From: Rhizobium sp. FKY42
GTDB taxonomy: Bacteria > Pseudomonadota > Alphaproteobacteria > Rhizobiales > Rhizobiaceae
Direction: 5' to 3'
DNA: 64,000 nt
Assembly: GCF_005222835.1 (NCBI RefSeq)
Contig: NZ_STGA01000029.1
Location: 372,001 to 436,000, forward strand
Shown piece after piece: positions 7,420-16,443 of the stretch. Position 1 is the stretch's first letter. Every line of letters begins with the position of its first letter. The notes beneath the pieces were generated by a model. It searched no databases. It saw nothing but the letters and a program-made list of their open reading frames with translations, and had not been told where the DNA came from. Made by a program: the position numbers and the translations under genes.

Positions 7420-10386
7420 TCAGGCTGCCATCTCGAAGCGCTGCCTGTTTGCCTGACGAACGGCATCCCAGTCAAAAGGCGTCAGATCATCCTTGTACAT
7501 ATTGTCGAGATGCTTCTGATAGAGCCATTGCTTTTCAGCTTCCGTAGTCCAGGGGTCACCTGCTTCCGGATAAAGCTTCAGATAATCGCTGGTGGTGTTG
7601 CCCGTCAGCCGGCTGAGATTGTGATCCAGCTCAGCACCTGCCTTCTTGTAGGCTTTCTCTGTTTTGACATCCTGCCAGAAATTGAGGAACAACAATGCGC
7701 CTGTGCTGAGAATGCTAAAGGCTGCGCCAAGAGCGGAGACGATTGCGCCGCCGGTTCCCATAAAAAGCGACGCGAAGCGTGACGTCTGGAGAACCGTCGC
7801 CGGAACCAGCGTTTTGACGATGCCAAGAGCGCTATCGATCGCGATGCCGACATCTGCACCGATGGCGATGCTGGTGAAGATCTTCTCTGCCGTATCCAGC
7901 TTGCCCGCCTTGAGGTTCCGCACAAAGGCAAAGATATCCAGAGGCAGCACGGCCATGCCAACCGCACCGCCGAGCAAGGCGCTTCCCTTGGTGAGAGCCG
8001 TGCGCGTGGCCTGTTTGGCAGCATCGGCATATTCGCCAATCGAAAACAGGATCTTTGCGTCGAGCGATGGTTTTATGCTGCTGCCCACCGCATCCATGAT
8101 TTGGGCGGCCCCGCCCACAGAGCCCAGCACCAGCCAGGACAAGGAAACCTTATCGAACTTGCCGCCACTGAGAACGCCCGTCTGGACCGTGCGGATGATG
8201 CTGAGAAACGCCGATCCGTACTTGGCCATGGTTTCCATCTGCTGATCAATGCTGACGGCACCATCAAAGAAGAAGCCCTTGCTGTTCGACGCCAGTTCCT
8301 TGGCTATCGCAAAGAGCTGATTTGTCGAACCGCCCGGCTTGCTGAGAGACCAGAGCTGGCCGACAAAGCCCATCAAATTCACCTTGTATCGCGTAACCGC
8401 CGCCTCATCGTCTCCGAACAGACCTTTGGCAACCGAGGTGGCATAGGTCTGAAGAATCTCATCGAAACTCTTCTCTGCCTCCCTGGTGACATCGATGATG
8501 GGCTTGCGCACGACACTGTTGGGCAGGAGCGTGGCGATCTCATCAGTCATCTTCGCCATGCTGCGCTCCAAACCCTCCGGGCTGAAACGTTGCAGGAGAC
8601 TGGAATCCCACATCCGGTCTTCGGTGCCGAACACGGTTTTCGCAAGTGCGCTGTTGTCGCTCTGGTCGGTGTCGCGCAACACGCCTTCCGGGTGGCTCGT
8701 GCGGGCAAGACCCTTGCCTTCATAGCCGACAGCCAGGGCGGTGAGAGATTGTACATCCTGCAGCGCATAGCCCGATCCGGCGCGATACATGCCGACAAGA
8801 AGCTTGTTGGCCGTCAGATTCGCCCCGCGCACCAGGCCGTTCAATGCAGTCGTGACCTCGTTGCGGTAGGCGGATAGCGGATGGTTGTTGAGCAACATGC
8901 TGTGCCTGACCCGTTCCAGACTTCCGGCCAGGGTCAGGCCATCCAGGCCGCCATCCAGCCGCCCCACCAGCGGGCGCAATTCCTGCAGAACGAGGCTGGC
9001 AAAGCTCGACCGCTTTTCACGGGCCGCCTCGGACGTGCCGAAGATCTGCGTGGCCATGGCTGCAACCGTGGGCAGGAATGCCGCGGTGAACCCATCCTGC
9101 GGCACTGTGGGAGAAAGCCCGAGAGCCTTGATTTCCTTCAGCGTTTCCGGATCGACTTTCAGTTTGGCCAACCGATCCATATAACCTTCCGTCTTCAGCG
9201 TCAGGCCAAGATCGGCATAGGTGTCTCCATTGATCGTGGGTGTCACCAGGCCGATGTGGTCTTTCTGCGCCTCCGGCACTTCAAACCCAAGGGCCGCGGA
9301 ATAGACGAGAGACTGGCGAGCGGCCTCAGCATCGGGCAACAGAGGCTCCACCCTGCTGCTGTAGAATTCGTTGTAGGCCTTCTGGATTGCCGCCTGATTC
9401 TGCTCGATGACATCCGCCGGAAGCACACTGCCGAAGGCTTTCAGCGCCGTGTTGTAATTGGTCAGGATGGTCTGCTCGTTGACACCGCGCGCAACACCAT
9501 CCTTGAACAGGCCGCCCTCAACGATCTCACTTCGGAACTGTTGCTTGATATCCGAGCGCAGCTTTTCCACCGCCTCGGTATAGGCCGCATCATGTTTGCC
9601 TTCATCATTCTGGAAGCGTTTGCCATCCAGAATCTGACGTGTGCCCTGCAGATACTCGCTCGAGAGCAGGCCCGCCACCGAGGGGTCCTCCAGCAGTGTC
9701 TGCATGGCCTGCTCGATATCCTTCCTCACCTCAGGCTCGTTGAGGATGGTTCGCATCTGGCCCGTATTCGGTTGCAGACGTGCCTCGCGATAGGCTTCGA
9801 ACTGACCTTTGACCTTCACAAGATCGATATAGCGGGCCAACTTCTGTTCGGGGGTGTAGTTCTGCGGGTTCTGATAGACATCCAGGCCATCCGGTGGCCG
9901 TGATGCATCCGCATATTTTTGCTCCAGATAGGAGAAGAACTCCTGGTTGATCCGCTCATTGCCGGTGAGACTCCCGATCAGGCGGGACAGGGAGGCGGAA
10001 GCCTCGGCATGATCCAGCGGCTGCTCGGCCAGTTTGTTTGGCGGAAGCGCGTCTTTCAGCCCTTGCTCCGTTAACGGATTGAATTTCGCATCATAGCCGA
10101 CGATCCTGCCCTCAACGCTCGTAACGGTGCGCTGATTGGGATCCGGCTGCAGATCCTTTGGATCGACCGGTTTCTTCTGCTCCGGCTTCTTTGTTCCAGC
10201 CATCGGCTTTTTAGCAAAGTCGCGTTTCTGCAGCCCATCGAAAGAGATATATCGGGCTGCCGTCTGCTGCGGTTCAATTTTCTTCTGAGCCGCCTGGACT
10301 TCGGAACCGGCATCTTTCTTGATTGTCTCCTCGCCAGTTCTGTTCGCAGTTGTTGCTATCGACCTTTCACCGAGAATGACTCCCAT
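7420..10386 (-). CDS. Giant hypothetical protein, possible HrpK-like, paralogue 1
   Basis: A 988-residue protein starting MGVILGERSI with GGGGA about 9 bases upstream. Residues 1-90 are polar and Lys/Pro/Gln-rich and probably disordered. From about residue 95 (RIVGYDAKFNPLTE) it aligns along its whole length with the protein encoded at 10862-14005, sharing INQEFF, SRPPDG, NPQNYT.EQKL, RTVLTNYN-like, GLVTPTI, RGANLTANKLL and MYRAGSGY blocks. The C-terminal 250 residues contain several hydrophobic helices (LLGGAVGMAVLPLDIF, IAIGADVGIAIDSALGI, GAIVSALGAAFSILSTGALLF) and end in TPFDWDAVRQ. There is no signal peptide. I recall HrpK-type type III effector/translocator proteins being annotated for similar rhizobial proteins, but cannot confirm it. 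No secretion genes are in the window. Confidence 0.7.
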   Translation of the reverse strand: MGVILGERSIATTANRTGEETIKKDAGSEVQAAQKKIEPQQTAARYISFDGLQKRDFAKKPMAGTKKPEQKKPVDPKDLQPDPNQRTVTSVEGRIVGYDAKFNPLTEQGLKDALPPNKLAEQPLDHAEASASLSRLIGSLTGNERINQEFFSYLEQKYADASRPPDGLDVYQNPQNYTPEQKLARYIDLVKVKGQFEAYREARLQPNTGQMRTILNEPEVRKDIEQAMQTLLEDPSVAGLLSSEYLQGTRQILDGKRFQNDEGKHDAAYTEAVEKLRSDIKQQFRSEIVEGGLFKDGVARGVNEQTILTNYNTALKAFGSVLPADVIEQNQAAIQKAYNEFYSSRVEPLLPDAEAARQSLVYSAALGFEVPEAQKDHIGLVTPTINGDTYADLGLTLKTEGYMDRLAKLKVDPETLKEIKALGLSPTVPQDGFTAAFLPTVAAMATQIFGTSEAAREKRSSFASLVLQELRPLVGRLDGGLDGLTLAGSLERVRHSMLLNNHPLSAYRNEVTTALNGLVRGANLTANKLLVGMYRAGSGYALQDVQSLTALAVGYEGKGLARTSHPEGVLRDTDQSDNSALAKTVFGTEDRMWDSSLLQRFSPEGLERSMAKMTDEIATLLPNSVVRKPIIDVTREAEKSFDEILQTYATSVAKGLFGDDEAAVTRYKVNLMGFVGQLWSLSKPGGSTNQLFAIAKELASNSKGFFFDGAVSIDQQMETMAKYGSAFLSIIRTVQTGVLSGGKFDKVSLSWLVLGSVGGAAQIMDAVGSSIKPSLDAKILFSIGEYADAAKQATRTALTKGSALLGGAVGMAVLPLDIFAFVRNLKAGKLDTAEKIFTSIAIGADVGIAIDSALGIVKTLVPATVLQTSRFASLFMGTGGAIVSALGAAFSILSTGALLFLNFWQDVKTEKAYKKAGAELDHNLSRLTGNTTSDYLKLYPEAGDPWTTEAEKQWLYQKHLDNMYKDDLTPFDWDAVRQANRQRFEMAA

Positions 10387-10672
10387 CAATATTCCCCACT
10401 ATATTCGTTATTAATTTTATATTTTAATTTATATTTATTTGTCCTTTTGCAATCGTCAATGTCTGTTTGCGACATAAATACAATCAAGAACATCATCTGT
10501 TTCAGAGTGAACCATGCGCGATTGCAAGTACCGCCATGGCCGCTGGACATAGCCTGGCAGGCAAACGCAGAGCCTCAAAATCATAAGGAATTGGGGATGT
10601 GGGGATGTGGGACCGCTACTGCGATTTTGACGTGTGCACGGTGAAAAGGAAGACGGCCCACTGGCATCGCTA

Positions 10673-10741
10673 ATGCGCCAGCTCAAACCAGTGCTCATGC
10701 GCCAGCTCAAACCAGTAATGTGCTGGCCAGTAATGTGCCGG
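10673..10741. repeat. Short tandem repeats, 20-bp and 15-bp units
   Basis: A 20-bp unit (ATGCGCCAGCTCAAACCAGT) occurs twice, at 10673-10692 and 10697-10716, and is followed by two 15-bp units CCAGTAATGTGCYGG at 10712-10726 and 10727-10741. The two repeat types overlap by a few bases. Confidence 0.8.
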
Positions 10742-10817
10742 GCTTCTCAAAATCTGGACGAGCGGAGCTCCCCCAAGCGTAGCGGGCCAGAACCGGGTAA
10801 AAAGTGTGACACGCTGA

Positions 10818-10846
10818 CACTGGGCGATCCTGTCGATCGCCCAGTG
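10818..10846 (-). terminator. Terminator of giant paralogue 2
   Basis: A perfect 12-bp stem (CACTGGGCGATC at 10818-10829 with its complement at 10835-10846, loop CTGTC) lies 16 bp after the stop codon on the minus strand. A T5 run follows about 15 bases further on, not directly at the stem. Confidence 0.7.
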
Positions 10847-10861
10847 GTATCCTATGCCAGA

Positions 10862-13800
10862 TCAGGCACCGCCGGAAGCCGCATAGTATTTGCGGTTGTT
10901 TTCCCGCACGGCATTCCAGTCGAACGGCGTGATGTCATGCTTATACATGTTGGCGAAGTGTTGCTCGCGAAGTTTCTTCTTGTCTTCCTCATTCTCCCAC
11001 GGCGTACCGGAACTTGGGTAGCTCTTGAGATAATTTCGCGTGGTATTGTCCGTGAACCGACTGAGGTTGGCGTCGATCTCCTTGCTGGCCTTTTCGAAGG
11101 CGGCGCTGGTTTTGAAGTTCTGATATATCACAAGACCAATAAGAGCCAGACCGTTCAGAGCATTGAAGGCAGCTCCAAGGCCCGCCGTGATCGCGCCACC
11201 TGCCCCGAAGAACAGCGATGCAAATCGCGACGCCTGTAGTGTCGCAGCAGGGATGAGCGTGCGCGCCATGGAAATGCCCGCATCCACAGCAACCCCGACG
11301 TCCGTGCCGATGATGAGACCATTGAAGATCTTGTCGACGGTATCAAGCTTGCCCGCCTTCAATCCCTGGACGAAGCTGAAGATGTCGACAGGCAACCACG
11401 CAATATCCACCGCTGCACCCAGAAGTGAGGCTGTCTTCGGAAGGGCAGAACGTGTCTTTTCCGCAAGCCCCTTCGCCACTTCGTCAAACTGCATGAAGAT
11501 GAGGCTTTCGCTCAACGGCTTCTGGTACTTGATCTCCTTCATGCTCATGCCAATGTAATCCATCAGATGCGACGTCGCGGTCGCAGTCGTCAGAACCTGG
11601 CTTGCAATTCCTTCCGGTGTTGAATTCTGCCCCAGAAGAATTCCGCTGTAGATGGTGCGCTGCGCGCTCAGGAACAATGTGGCTGTTTTTGCCAGAACCT
11701 TTTCCTGCTCCGCAATACTGACGCTGCCCGTGAAGGTCGCACCTTTATCCTTCGCATACTGGGATGCAAGGAGATAAACCTTATCCAGGGAACCTCCCGG
11801 CTTGATGACCGAATTGATGTTGTAGACCATTCGTACAAGGTTTCCGGAAAAGGTTTCGATGGCCTTAGCGTCATTGCCATACAGCCCCTTGGCGACGGTG
11901 TCCGCGTAGGTTTTCAAAACCTCATCGTACTTTTTCTGACCTTCAGAAAGCAAATCGAACACCGGTTTCTGGACATCGGCATTGGGAAGAAGTCTTTGCA
12001 GTTCCTCGCTCATCTTGGAGGACATGGGCTTCAGCGTGTCGTAGCCGAACTGCTTCAGCACTTCCGAATCCCATTTCCGTCCTTCGGTGCCGAAGACCTT
12101 GATCGCCGTGTCGGCAGGCTTGAAGTCTCGCGGCACCAATGAAGCATCCATGGGGTGAGCACCCTGGGCAATCCCCTTGCCCTCATAGCCGACGGCAAGC
12201 GCTGTGAGGGCCTGAACCTGCCTGATATCATAGCCCGATCCCGCACGATACATGCCGTCGAGCAGCTTGTTGCCCGTCAGGTTCGCGCCACGCACAAGAC
12301 CATTGAGCGCGGTGGTCACTGCCGCCGCGTCCGACGAAAGTGGATTGCTTCTGGCCGATACAGTCCGGGTGATATCGGCAAGCGCCGTGTTGAGGGTGGC
12401 ATCCGTGAAGCCACCATCCAGTTTGGTCACCAATGGCCGCAGTTGTTCGAGAACCTGGCTGGTAAACTCGGTGCGCTTGGCCTTGGCTGCATCGGAACTG
12501 CCATAGACCTGAGTTGCCATGTTGGTAACAGTCGGCAGGAACGACGCCGTAAACCCATCCTGAGGTATTTTCGCGGAAAGCCCCAGCGCCTTCATTTGCG
12601 CCGCCGTATCCGCATCCACCTTCACGGCAGACAGGCGATCGACCAGCTTGTCGGTCTTCAACGCAAGGCCGCTGTCAACATAGGTTTTGCCATCAATAGT
12701 GGGCGTGACGAGGCCGACATTGTTTCTGAGCGAATCCGGCAGTTGAAGCGAAAGGGCAAACGCGTTGATCATTGCCGTTTGCCCGCCAGCGGCATCCGGC
12801 AGCAGTGGCTCGACATTCGACGTGTAGTATTGATTGTAGCTCGCATCAATTGCCGTCTGATGCTGTTCGATATAGGCCGCCGGCAGTACGCTGGCAAATC
12901 CCGTCAGGGCCGAATTGTAGTTCGTCAGAACCGTTCTCTCGTTAATGCCGCGGGCAATACCATCCTTGAAGATGCCACCATCAACGATATCCGCCTTGAA
13001 TTGCGTCTGGATATCGGTCCGCAGCTTTTCGACGGCATCGGTGTAAGCCTTATCATACTTGCTTTCGTCGGTCTGGAAGCGTTTCCCGTTGAGGATTTCA
13101 CCGGTTGCCTTCAGGTATTCCGAGGTCAGCAGGCCGGAGACCGTGGGATCTTCCAGCAAAGTCTCCATGCCCTGCTGAATGTCCTTCTTCACCTCTGGCT
13201 CGACCAGAATGGTCGCCATCTCACCGGTGTTTTCCTGCAGGCGCGCTTCGCTGTAGGCGTCATACTGCGCCTTGAGGTTGACGAGATCGACATAGCGCCC
13301 CAGCTTCTGCTCAGCCGTATAGTTCTGCGGATTCTTGTAGACATCCATGCCATCCGGCGGACGGGATGTTTTACCGTATTTGTCGTTCAGATAAGCGAAG
13401 AATTCCTGGTTTATCCTTTCCGAACCCGTGATGGTCTTCATCAGCGCCGAGATGGATTTGGAGGACTCGGCCTGGTCAACAGTCTGCTGCTCCAGCTTGT
13501 TCGGCGGTATCTGCGCCCTCGCGGCAACCTCGGTTATCGGATTGAAATTCTTGTCATAGCCGATGATGCGCCCACCACCGCCGGTCGAGGTCGTGCCCGC
13601 ATCCGAAGTTGCGCTCGAAGCGCTGGAGGAGCCGCTGCCAACTCCAGACGTCGAAAGCTTGCTGACAACCACCGGACCGCCTCCCGACGTCGGCGTCCCC
13701 GATTGACTTCCAAGGTCTGCGTCCACGGTAAGGGAGGCTGGCTTGGATGTCGTCGACACCTTTGGCGAAGGAGCGGGCTTGGCGCCTGAAGATCCGCGGG

Positions 13801-14005
13801 AACCAGAACCACTTGAACCAGATCCACTAGAGCCAGATCCGCTGGAACCAGAACCACTAGAGCCAGATCCGCTGGAACCAGATCCACCGGCTGGAGCAAT
13901 TTTCCTTGGCGCGGAACCGGAAGTCTTCTTTTCCTTACCGGTAGATGCTGTTGAACTATCGTCGCTTATATCGACTTTTTTTGCTTGCGTCGACGCTATA
14001 CGCAT
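10862..14005 (-). CDS. Giant hypothetical protein, possible HrpK-like, paralogue 2
   Basis: A 1047-residue protein starting MRIASTQAKK, with GAGGGG six bases before the ATG at 14005. The first ~150 residues are a Ser/Gly/Thr-rich low-complexity region, including a run of SGSGSSGSG built from tandem DNA repeats. From RIIGYDKNFNPITE the protein parallels the product at 7420-10386 to the C-terminus, so the two are tandem duplicates that have diverged. The last 250 residues contain hydrophobic helices (LLGAAVDIAWLPVDIF, GGAITAGLGAAFNALNGLALIGLVI) and the end reads TPFDWNAVRE. The absence of a signal peptide, a flexible N-terminus and C-terminal membrane-active helices would fit a secreted translocator or effector, but that is inference. 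A 12-bp terminator follows. Confidence 0.7.
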   Translation of the reverse strand: MRIASTQAKKVDISDDSSTASTGKEKKTSGSAPRKIAPAGGSGSSGSGSSGSGSSGSGSSGSGSSGSGSRGSSGAKPAPSPKVSTTSKPASLTVDADLGSQSGTPTSGGGPVVVSKLSTSGVGSGSSSASSATSDAGTTSTGGGGRIIGYDKNFNPITEVAARAQIPPNKLEQQTVDQAESSKSISALMKTITGSERINQEFFAYLNDKYGKTSRPPDGMDVYKNPQNYTAEQKLGRYVDLVNLKAQYDAYSEARLQENTGEMATILVEPEVKKDIQQGMETLLEDPTVSGLLTSEYLKATGEILNGKRFQTDESKYDKAYTDAVEKLRTDIQTQFKADIVDGGIFKDGIARGINERTVLTNYNSALTGFASVLPAAYIEQHQTAIDASYNQYYTSNVEPLLPDAAGGQTAMINAFALSLQLPDSLRNNVGLVTPTIDGKTYVDSGLALKTDKLVDRLSAVKVDADTAAQMKALGLSAKIPQDGFTASFLPTVTNMATQVYGSSDAAKAKRTEFTSQVLEQLRPLVTKLDGGFTDATLNTALADITRTVSARSNPLSSDAAAVTTALNGLVRGANLTGNKLLDGMYRAGSGYDIRQVQALTALAVGYEGKGIAQGAHPMDASLVPRDFKPADTAIKVFGTEGRKWDSEVLKQFGYDTLKPMSSKMSEELQRLLPNADVQKPVFDLLSEGQKKYDEVLKTYADTVAKGLYGNDAKAIETFSGNLVRMVYNINSVIKPGGSLDKVYLLASQYAKDKGATFTGSVSIAEQEKVLAKTATLFLSAQRTIYSGILLGQNSTPEGIASQVLTTATATSHLMDYIGMSMKEIKYQKPLSESLIFMQFDEVAKGLAEKTRSALPKTASLLGAAVDIAWLPVDIFSFVQGLKAGKLDTVDKIFNGLIIGTDVGVAVDAGISMARTLIPAATLQASRFASLFFGAGGAITAGLGAAFNALNGLALIGLVIYQNFKTSAAFEKASKEIDANLSRFTDNTTRNYLKSYPSSGTPWENEEDKKKLREQHFANMYKHDITPFDWNAVRENNRKYYAASGGA
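13800..13887. repeat. 15-bp coding repeats for the Ser-Gly linker
   Basis: About six copies of a 15-bp unit related to GAACCAGATCCACTA run in tandem and encode the (SGSGS)n linker near residues 40-70 of the large protein. They alternate between two unit types, a pattern expected to change length by slippage. Confidence 0.75.
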
Positions 14006-14295
14006 ATGCAACCCCTCTTACATATGTAAACGTTCTATTATATATCTAACTATATTTAATTGCCTCTTCAATTGATTGGAACTAAATTTTTCTGTACTTG
14101 GGCCAGCATCTGACAAACGATTGATTCAAAATAAAAATTAATTTTCGAGGCCTTCTATTGACCCAATATTGATCGCTTGCGACCAGAAAGGCGCGCTGCA
14201 AATGGAGTGCAGCAAAGGGTCTCGTTAAATAAAATTGAGCATAGTATAGGCTGCGGAGACCTGATGCTTGGAAGTGAGTCGACGCTCTGGTCGAC

Positions 14296-15921
14296 GTGGG
14301 GTGCACCTTGGAAACGTCAATCTGGCTTCTCATCTCCGTTCTGGTGATGGCTGTGCTCATTATTCTCGGTGCCATCCGCGCGCCAGATGCACCAGGACGC
14401 AAGGCGTTTACCCTCTCCATTCTGTTTGCGCTGTCCTGGACGGCGGCAGTTCTTGCGCGTCATTCGTCCAGCGATCTGGAATTCAAAATATGGGCCTGCA
14501 AGTTTGCCTGGTTCGGGATTATTGGCACACCGCTTTACTGGTCGCTGAGTTTTCTAACCTATGCGCGTGGACGCGGCGCGGAGAAACGCTGGCAACTGGC
14601 TTCGATTGGTTTGATCAGCGCCGCCTTTGGAATACTTGCGCTCACCAATGACTGGCATAACTGGATGTATATCCGGTTGATCGACGAGAGAACGATGCTG
14701 TTTGAGCATGGCTGGCTCTATCAGGCGGCGATGTTGTTTGCCTATTCGGCCATGGCCATTGCATTTGTACTTGGGTTGACGCTGACAATCCGCGCGCGCG
14801 GCATTCATCGCTGGCAGCTTTGGGCGCTTCTGGCTTCGGCCTTCTTTCCGCTGGTGGGCAATGTGTCCTACACCGCTTACGGCTTTACGATCTTCAATGA
14901 TGACCCGACGCCGTTCATCTTTGCAGCAACGGGCGCCTTCATGCTGGGTGCACAACTGTTCGGCCAGTTGTTCGTGCTACCGCCCATCGGGCGCGATGCG
15001 ATCTTCGAGGTTTTGCCGGACCCGGTGATCGTGCTCGATGCGGAAGATCGGATTCTCGAACTCAACCCTGCGGCTGCCACCCTGCCCGGCATGCCACGTC
15101 AGGCCATCGGAAGCTCGCTCGCCACCCAACCGGAGTTCGCCCCCATCCTGCAAGCGCCCGCCTCAAGCGATGGAGAGCGCAGCGAAATCAAGCTGGGTGA
15201 CCAGGGCATTTTCGAGGTATCCGCCCATTCCCTGACGCCCTGGGGGCGGCGCGGTGGACGCATGATCGTGATGCGCGATATTTCACTGCGAAAGGCGGCG
15301 GAGGAGCGCATGGCCGCGCTTTCGCGCGATCTGGAAATGCGACTGCATGAAAATGTGGAACTGCAGAACCTCCTGAGGGAGGAGGCATCGCGCGATCACC
15401 TGACGGGACTGTATAATCGCCGCCACGCACAGGACATTCTGCCAGCCCTGCTTCAAGGCGCCTCGGCACGCGATCGCGTCGCGGTGACCGTGGTCGATAT
15501 CGATCACTTCAAACTTTTCAACGATCGTTATGGCCATCAGACAGGCGATACGGTGCTGAAACTGTTTGCCAAAATGCTGACGGAGGAACTGGGTGACAAT
15601 GGCCAGGCGTTTCGCTGGGGCGGAGAAGAGTTTCTGGTCATCCTGCCGGATTGCGACCGCAACGAGGCCCTTGTCCATGCTGCCCGCTGGCAGCAACGCC
15701 TTTGCGCAACGTACATTCCCGGCGTGAACGATCTGGCGCTGACCTTCTCCGGAGGCCTGTTTGTGGCACGCGGCGACCAGGTTTCCCTTGAAGAGGCCGT
15801 CAAGGCTGCCGATACCGCACTTTATGCAGCAAAGGCTGCGGGCAGAAACCGAATGGTAACTTTTGGCGAATATGCCGGTCTGCAGCAGCCAGAGAAGAAA
15901 AGCATCGCGCTACCCAGATGA
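14296..15921 (+). CDS. Diguanylate cyclase with 7TM sensor, PAS and GGDEF domains
   Basis: A 541-residue signalling protein. About seven hydrophobic helices fill residues 8-225 in the arrangement of the histidine-kinase N-terminal 7TM domain (7TM_HK_N-like). A PAS domain follows (AIFEVLPDPVIVLDAEDRILELNPA, about 234-345), then a short coiled linker and a GGDEF domain (about 365-525). The active site reads RWGGEEF (about 440-446), an allowed GGEEF form, so it should make c-di-GMP from two GTP. I see no RxxD inhibitory site immediately before it. The start is uncertain: GTG 14296, or TTG 14308, which has GGGG six bases upstream. It is not in an operon. Confidence 0.85.
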   Translation: MGCTLETSIWLLISVLVMAVLIILGAIRAPDAPGRKAFTLSILFALSWTAAVLARHSSSDLEFKIWACKFAWFGIIGTPLYWSLSFLTYARGRGAEKRWQLASIGLISAAFGILALTNDWHNWMYIRLIDERTMLFEHGWLYQAAMLFAYSAMAIAFVLGLTLTIRARGIHRWQLWALLASAFFPLVGNVSYTAYGFTIFNDDPTPFIFAATGAFMLGAQLFGQLFVLPPIGRDAIFEVLPDPVIVLDAEDRILELNPAAATLPGMPRQAIGSSLATQPEFAPILQAPASSDGERSEIKLGDQGIFEVSAHSLTPWGRRGGRMIVMRDISLRKAAEERMAALSRDLEMRLHENVELQNLLREEASRDHLTGLYNRRHAQDILPALLQGASARDRVAVTVVDIDHFKLFNDRYGHQTGDTVLKLFAKMLTEELGDNGQAFRWGGEEFLVILPDCDRNEALVHAARWQQRLCATYIPGVNDLALTFSGGLFVARGDQVSLEEAVKAADTALYAAKAAGRNRMVTFGEYAGLQQPEKKSIALPR

Positions 15922-16063
15922 GGGGCTGCAGCGAAGCACCACCCAGCAAGCTTCAATTGAAGTCAACTCTCCAAACATGCTCCGCGCACGCCACGCAAGC
16001 TTCGCGCAAGCTTCGCGTATTAAGAAGTGGTTAACTTAGGTAACCATATTTCAGGTCAACGCG

Positions 16064-16348
16064 ATGCAGATCGACAGCGGAATGAATGGCTACGGTTATT
16101 CAGCTCGCCCCTACAAGGCAGAGCGGAAGGCCGAGGAAGCCCTCCCCCAAACGACGGAAACGAGCCGGATTTCCTTGAGCGGCATCACCGGCAGCAGCAC
16201 GTTGCTTTCCTCTTCGCTGGCGAATGCACTTTGGGCAGTTGAGGGCGCGAAGACCGGCGACGAGCCGCCGAAGGCACAGGCAGCACCGCTGATCCAGACC
16301 GGCACGCACACGGTTTCTCAGATCGAAGATATCTATTCCGAATTCTGA
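16064..16348 (+). CDS. Small hypothetical protein followed by a strong terminator
   Basis: A 94-residue protein starting MQIDSGMNGYGY with a Ser/Thr/Ala-rich middle (SGITGSSTLLSSSLANALW) and the C-terminus SQIEDIYSEF. No signal peptide, membrane helix or known motif. A weak CAGG lies before the ATG. The main support is the classic intrinsic terminator only 27 bp after the stop, with no other plus-strand gene to serve. It resembles short unannotated proteins of rhizobia, but I recognise no family. Confidence 0.5.
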   Translation: MQIDSGMNGYGYSARPYKAERKAEEALPQTTETSRISLSGITGSSTLLSSSLANALWAVEGAKTGDEPPKAQAAPLIQTGTHTVSQIEDIYSEF

Positions 16349-16374
16349 TCTCTTGGAGATCTGAAATATTCGAT

Positions 16375-16408
16375 GCCCGAACCATGGCGGCGTGGTTCGG
16401 GCATTTTT
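16375..16408 (+). terminator. Intrinsic terminator after the 94-aa gene
   Basis: The stem GCCCGAACCA.. (16375-16386) pairs with 16391-16402 over 12 bp with one G-T pair, has a 4-base loop and is followed at once by ATTTTTGTTT. Confidence 0.85.
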
Positions 16409-16443
16409 GTTTCGCATATGGCAAGCTACCTCACATATGCCGT

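Larger units (their letters stand above)
10387..10861. other. Intergenic region between the giant paralogues
   Basis: 475 bp without a credible gene. The side next to 10386 is extremely AT-rich (10395-10440) and probably holds the promoter of paralogue 1. The middle carries short tandem repeats (10673-10741) and the side next to 10862 carries the terminator of paralogue 2 (10818-10846). Confidence 0.6.

Noticed and set aside
8881..9903. 340-codon plus-strand frame opposite the first giant protein
   Set aside because: The minus-strand protein is conserved with its paralogue along its length; the antisense frame is a GC-driven shadow.
12155..13789. 544-codon plus-strand frame opposite the second giant protein
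   Set aside because: Same reason: the conserved blocks are on the minus strand, and the antisense product is Arg/His-rich and without motifs.
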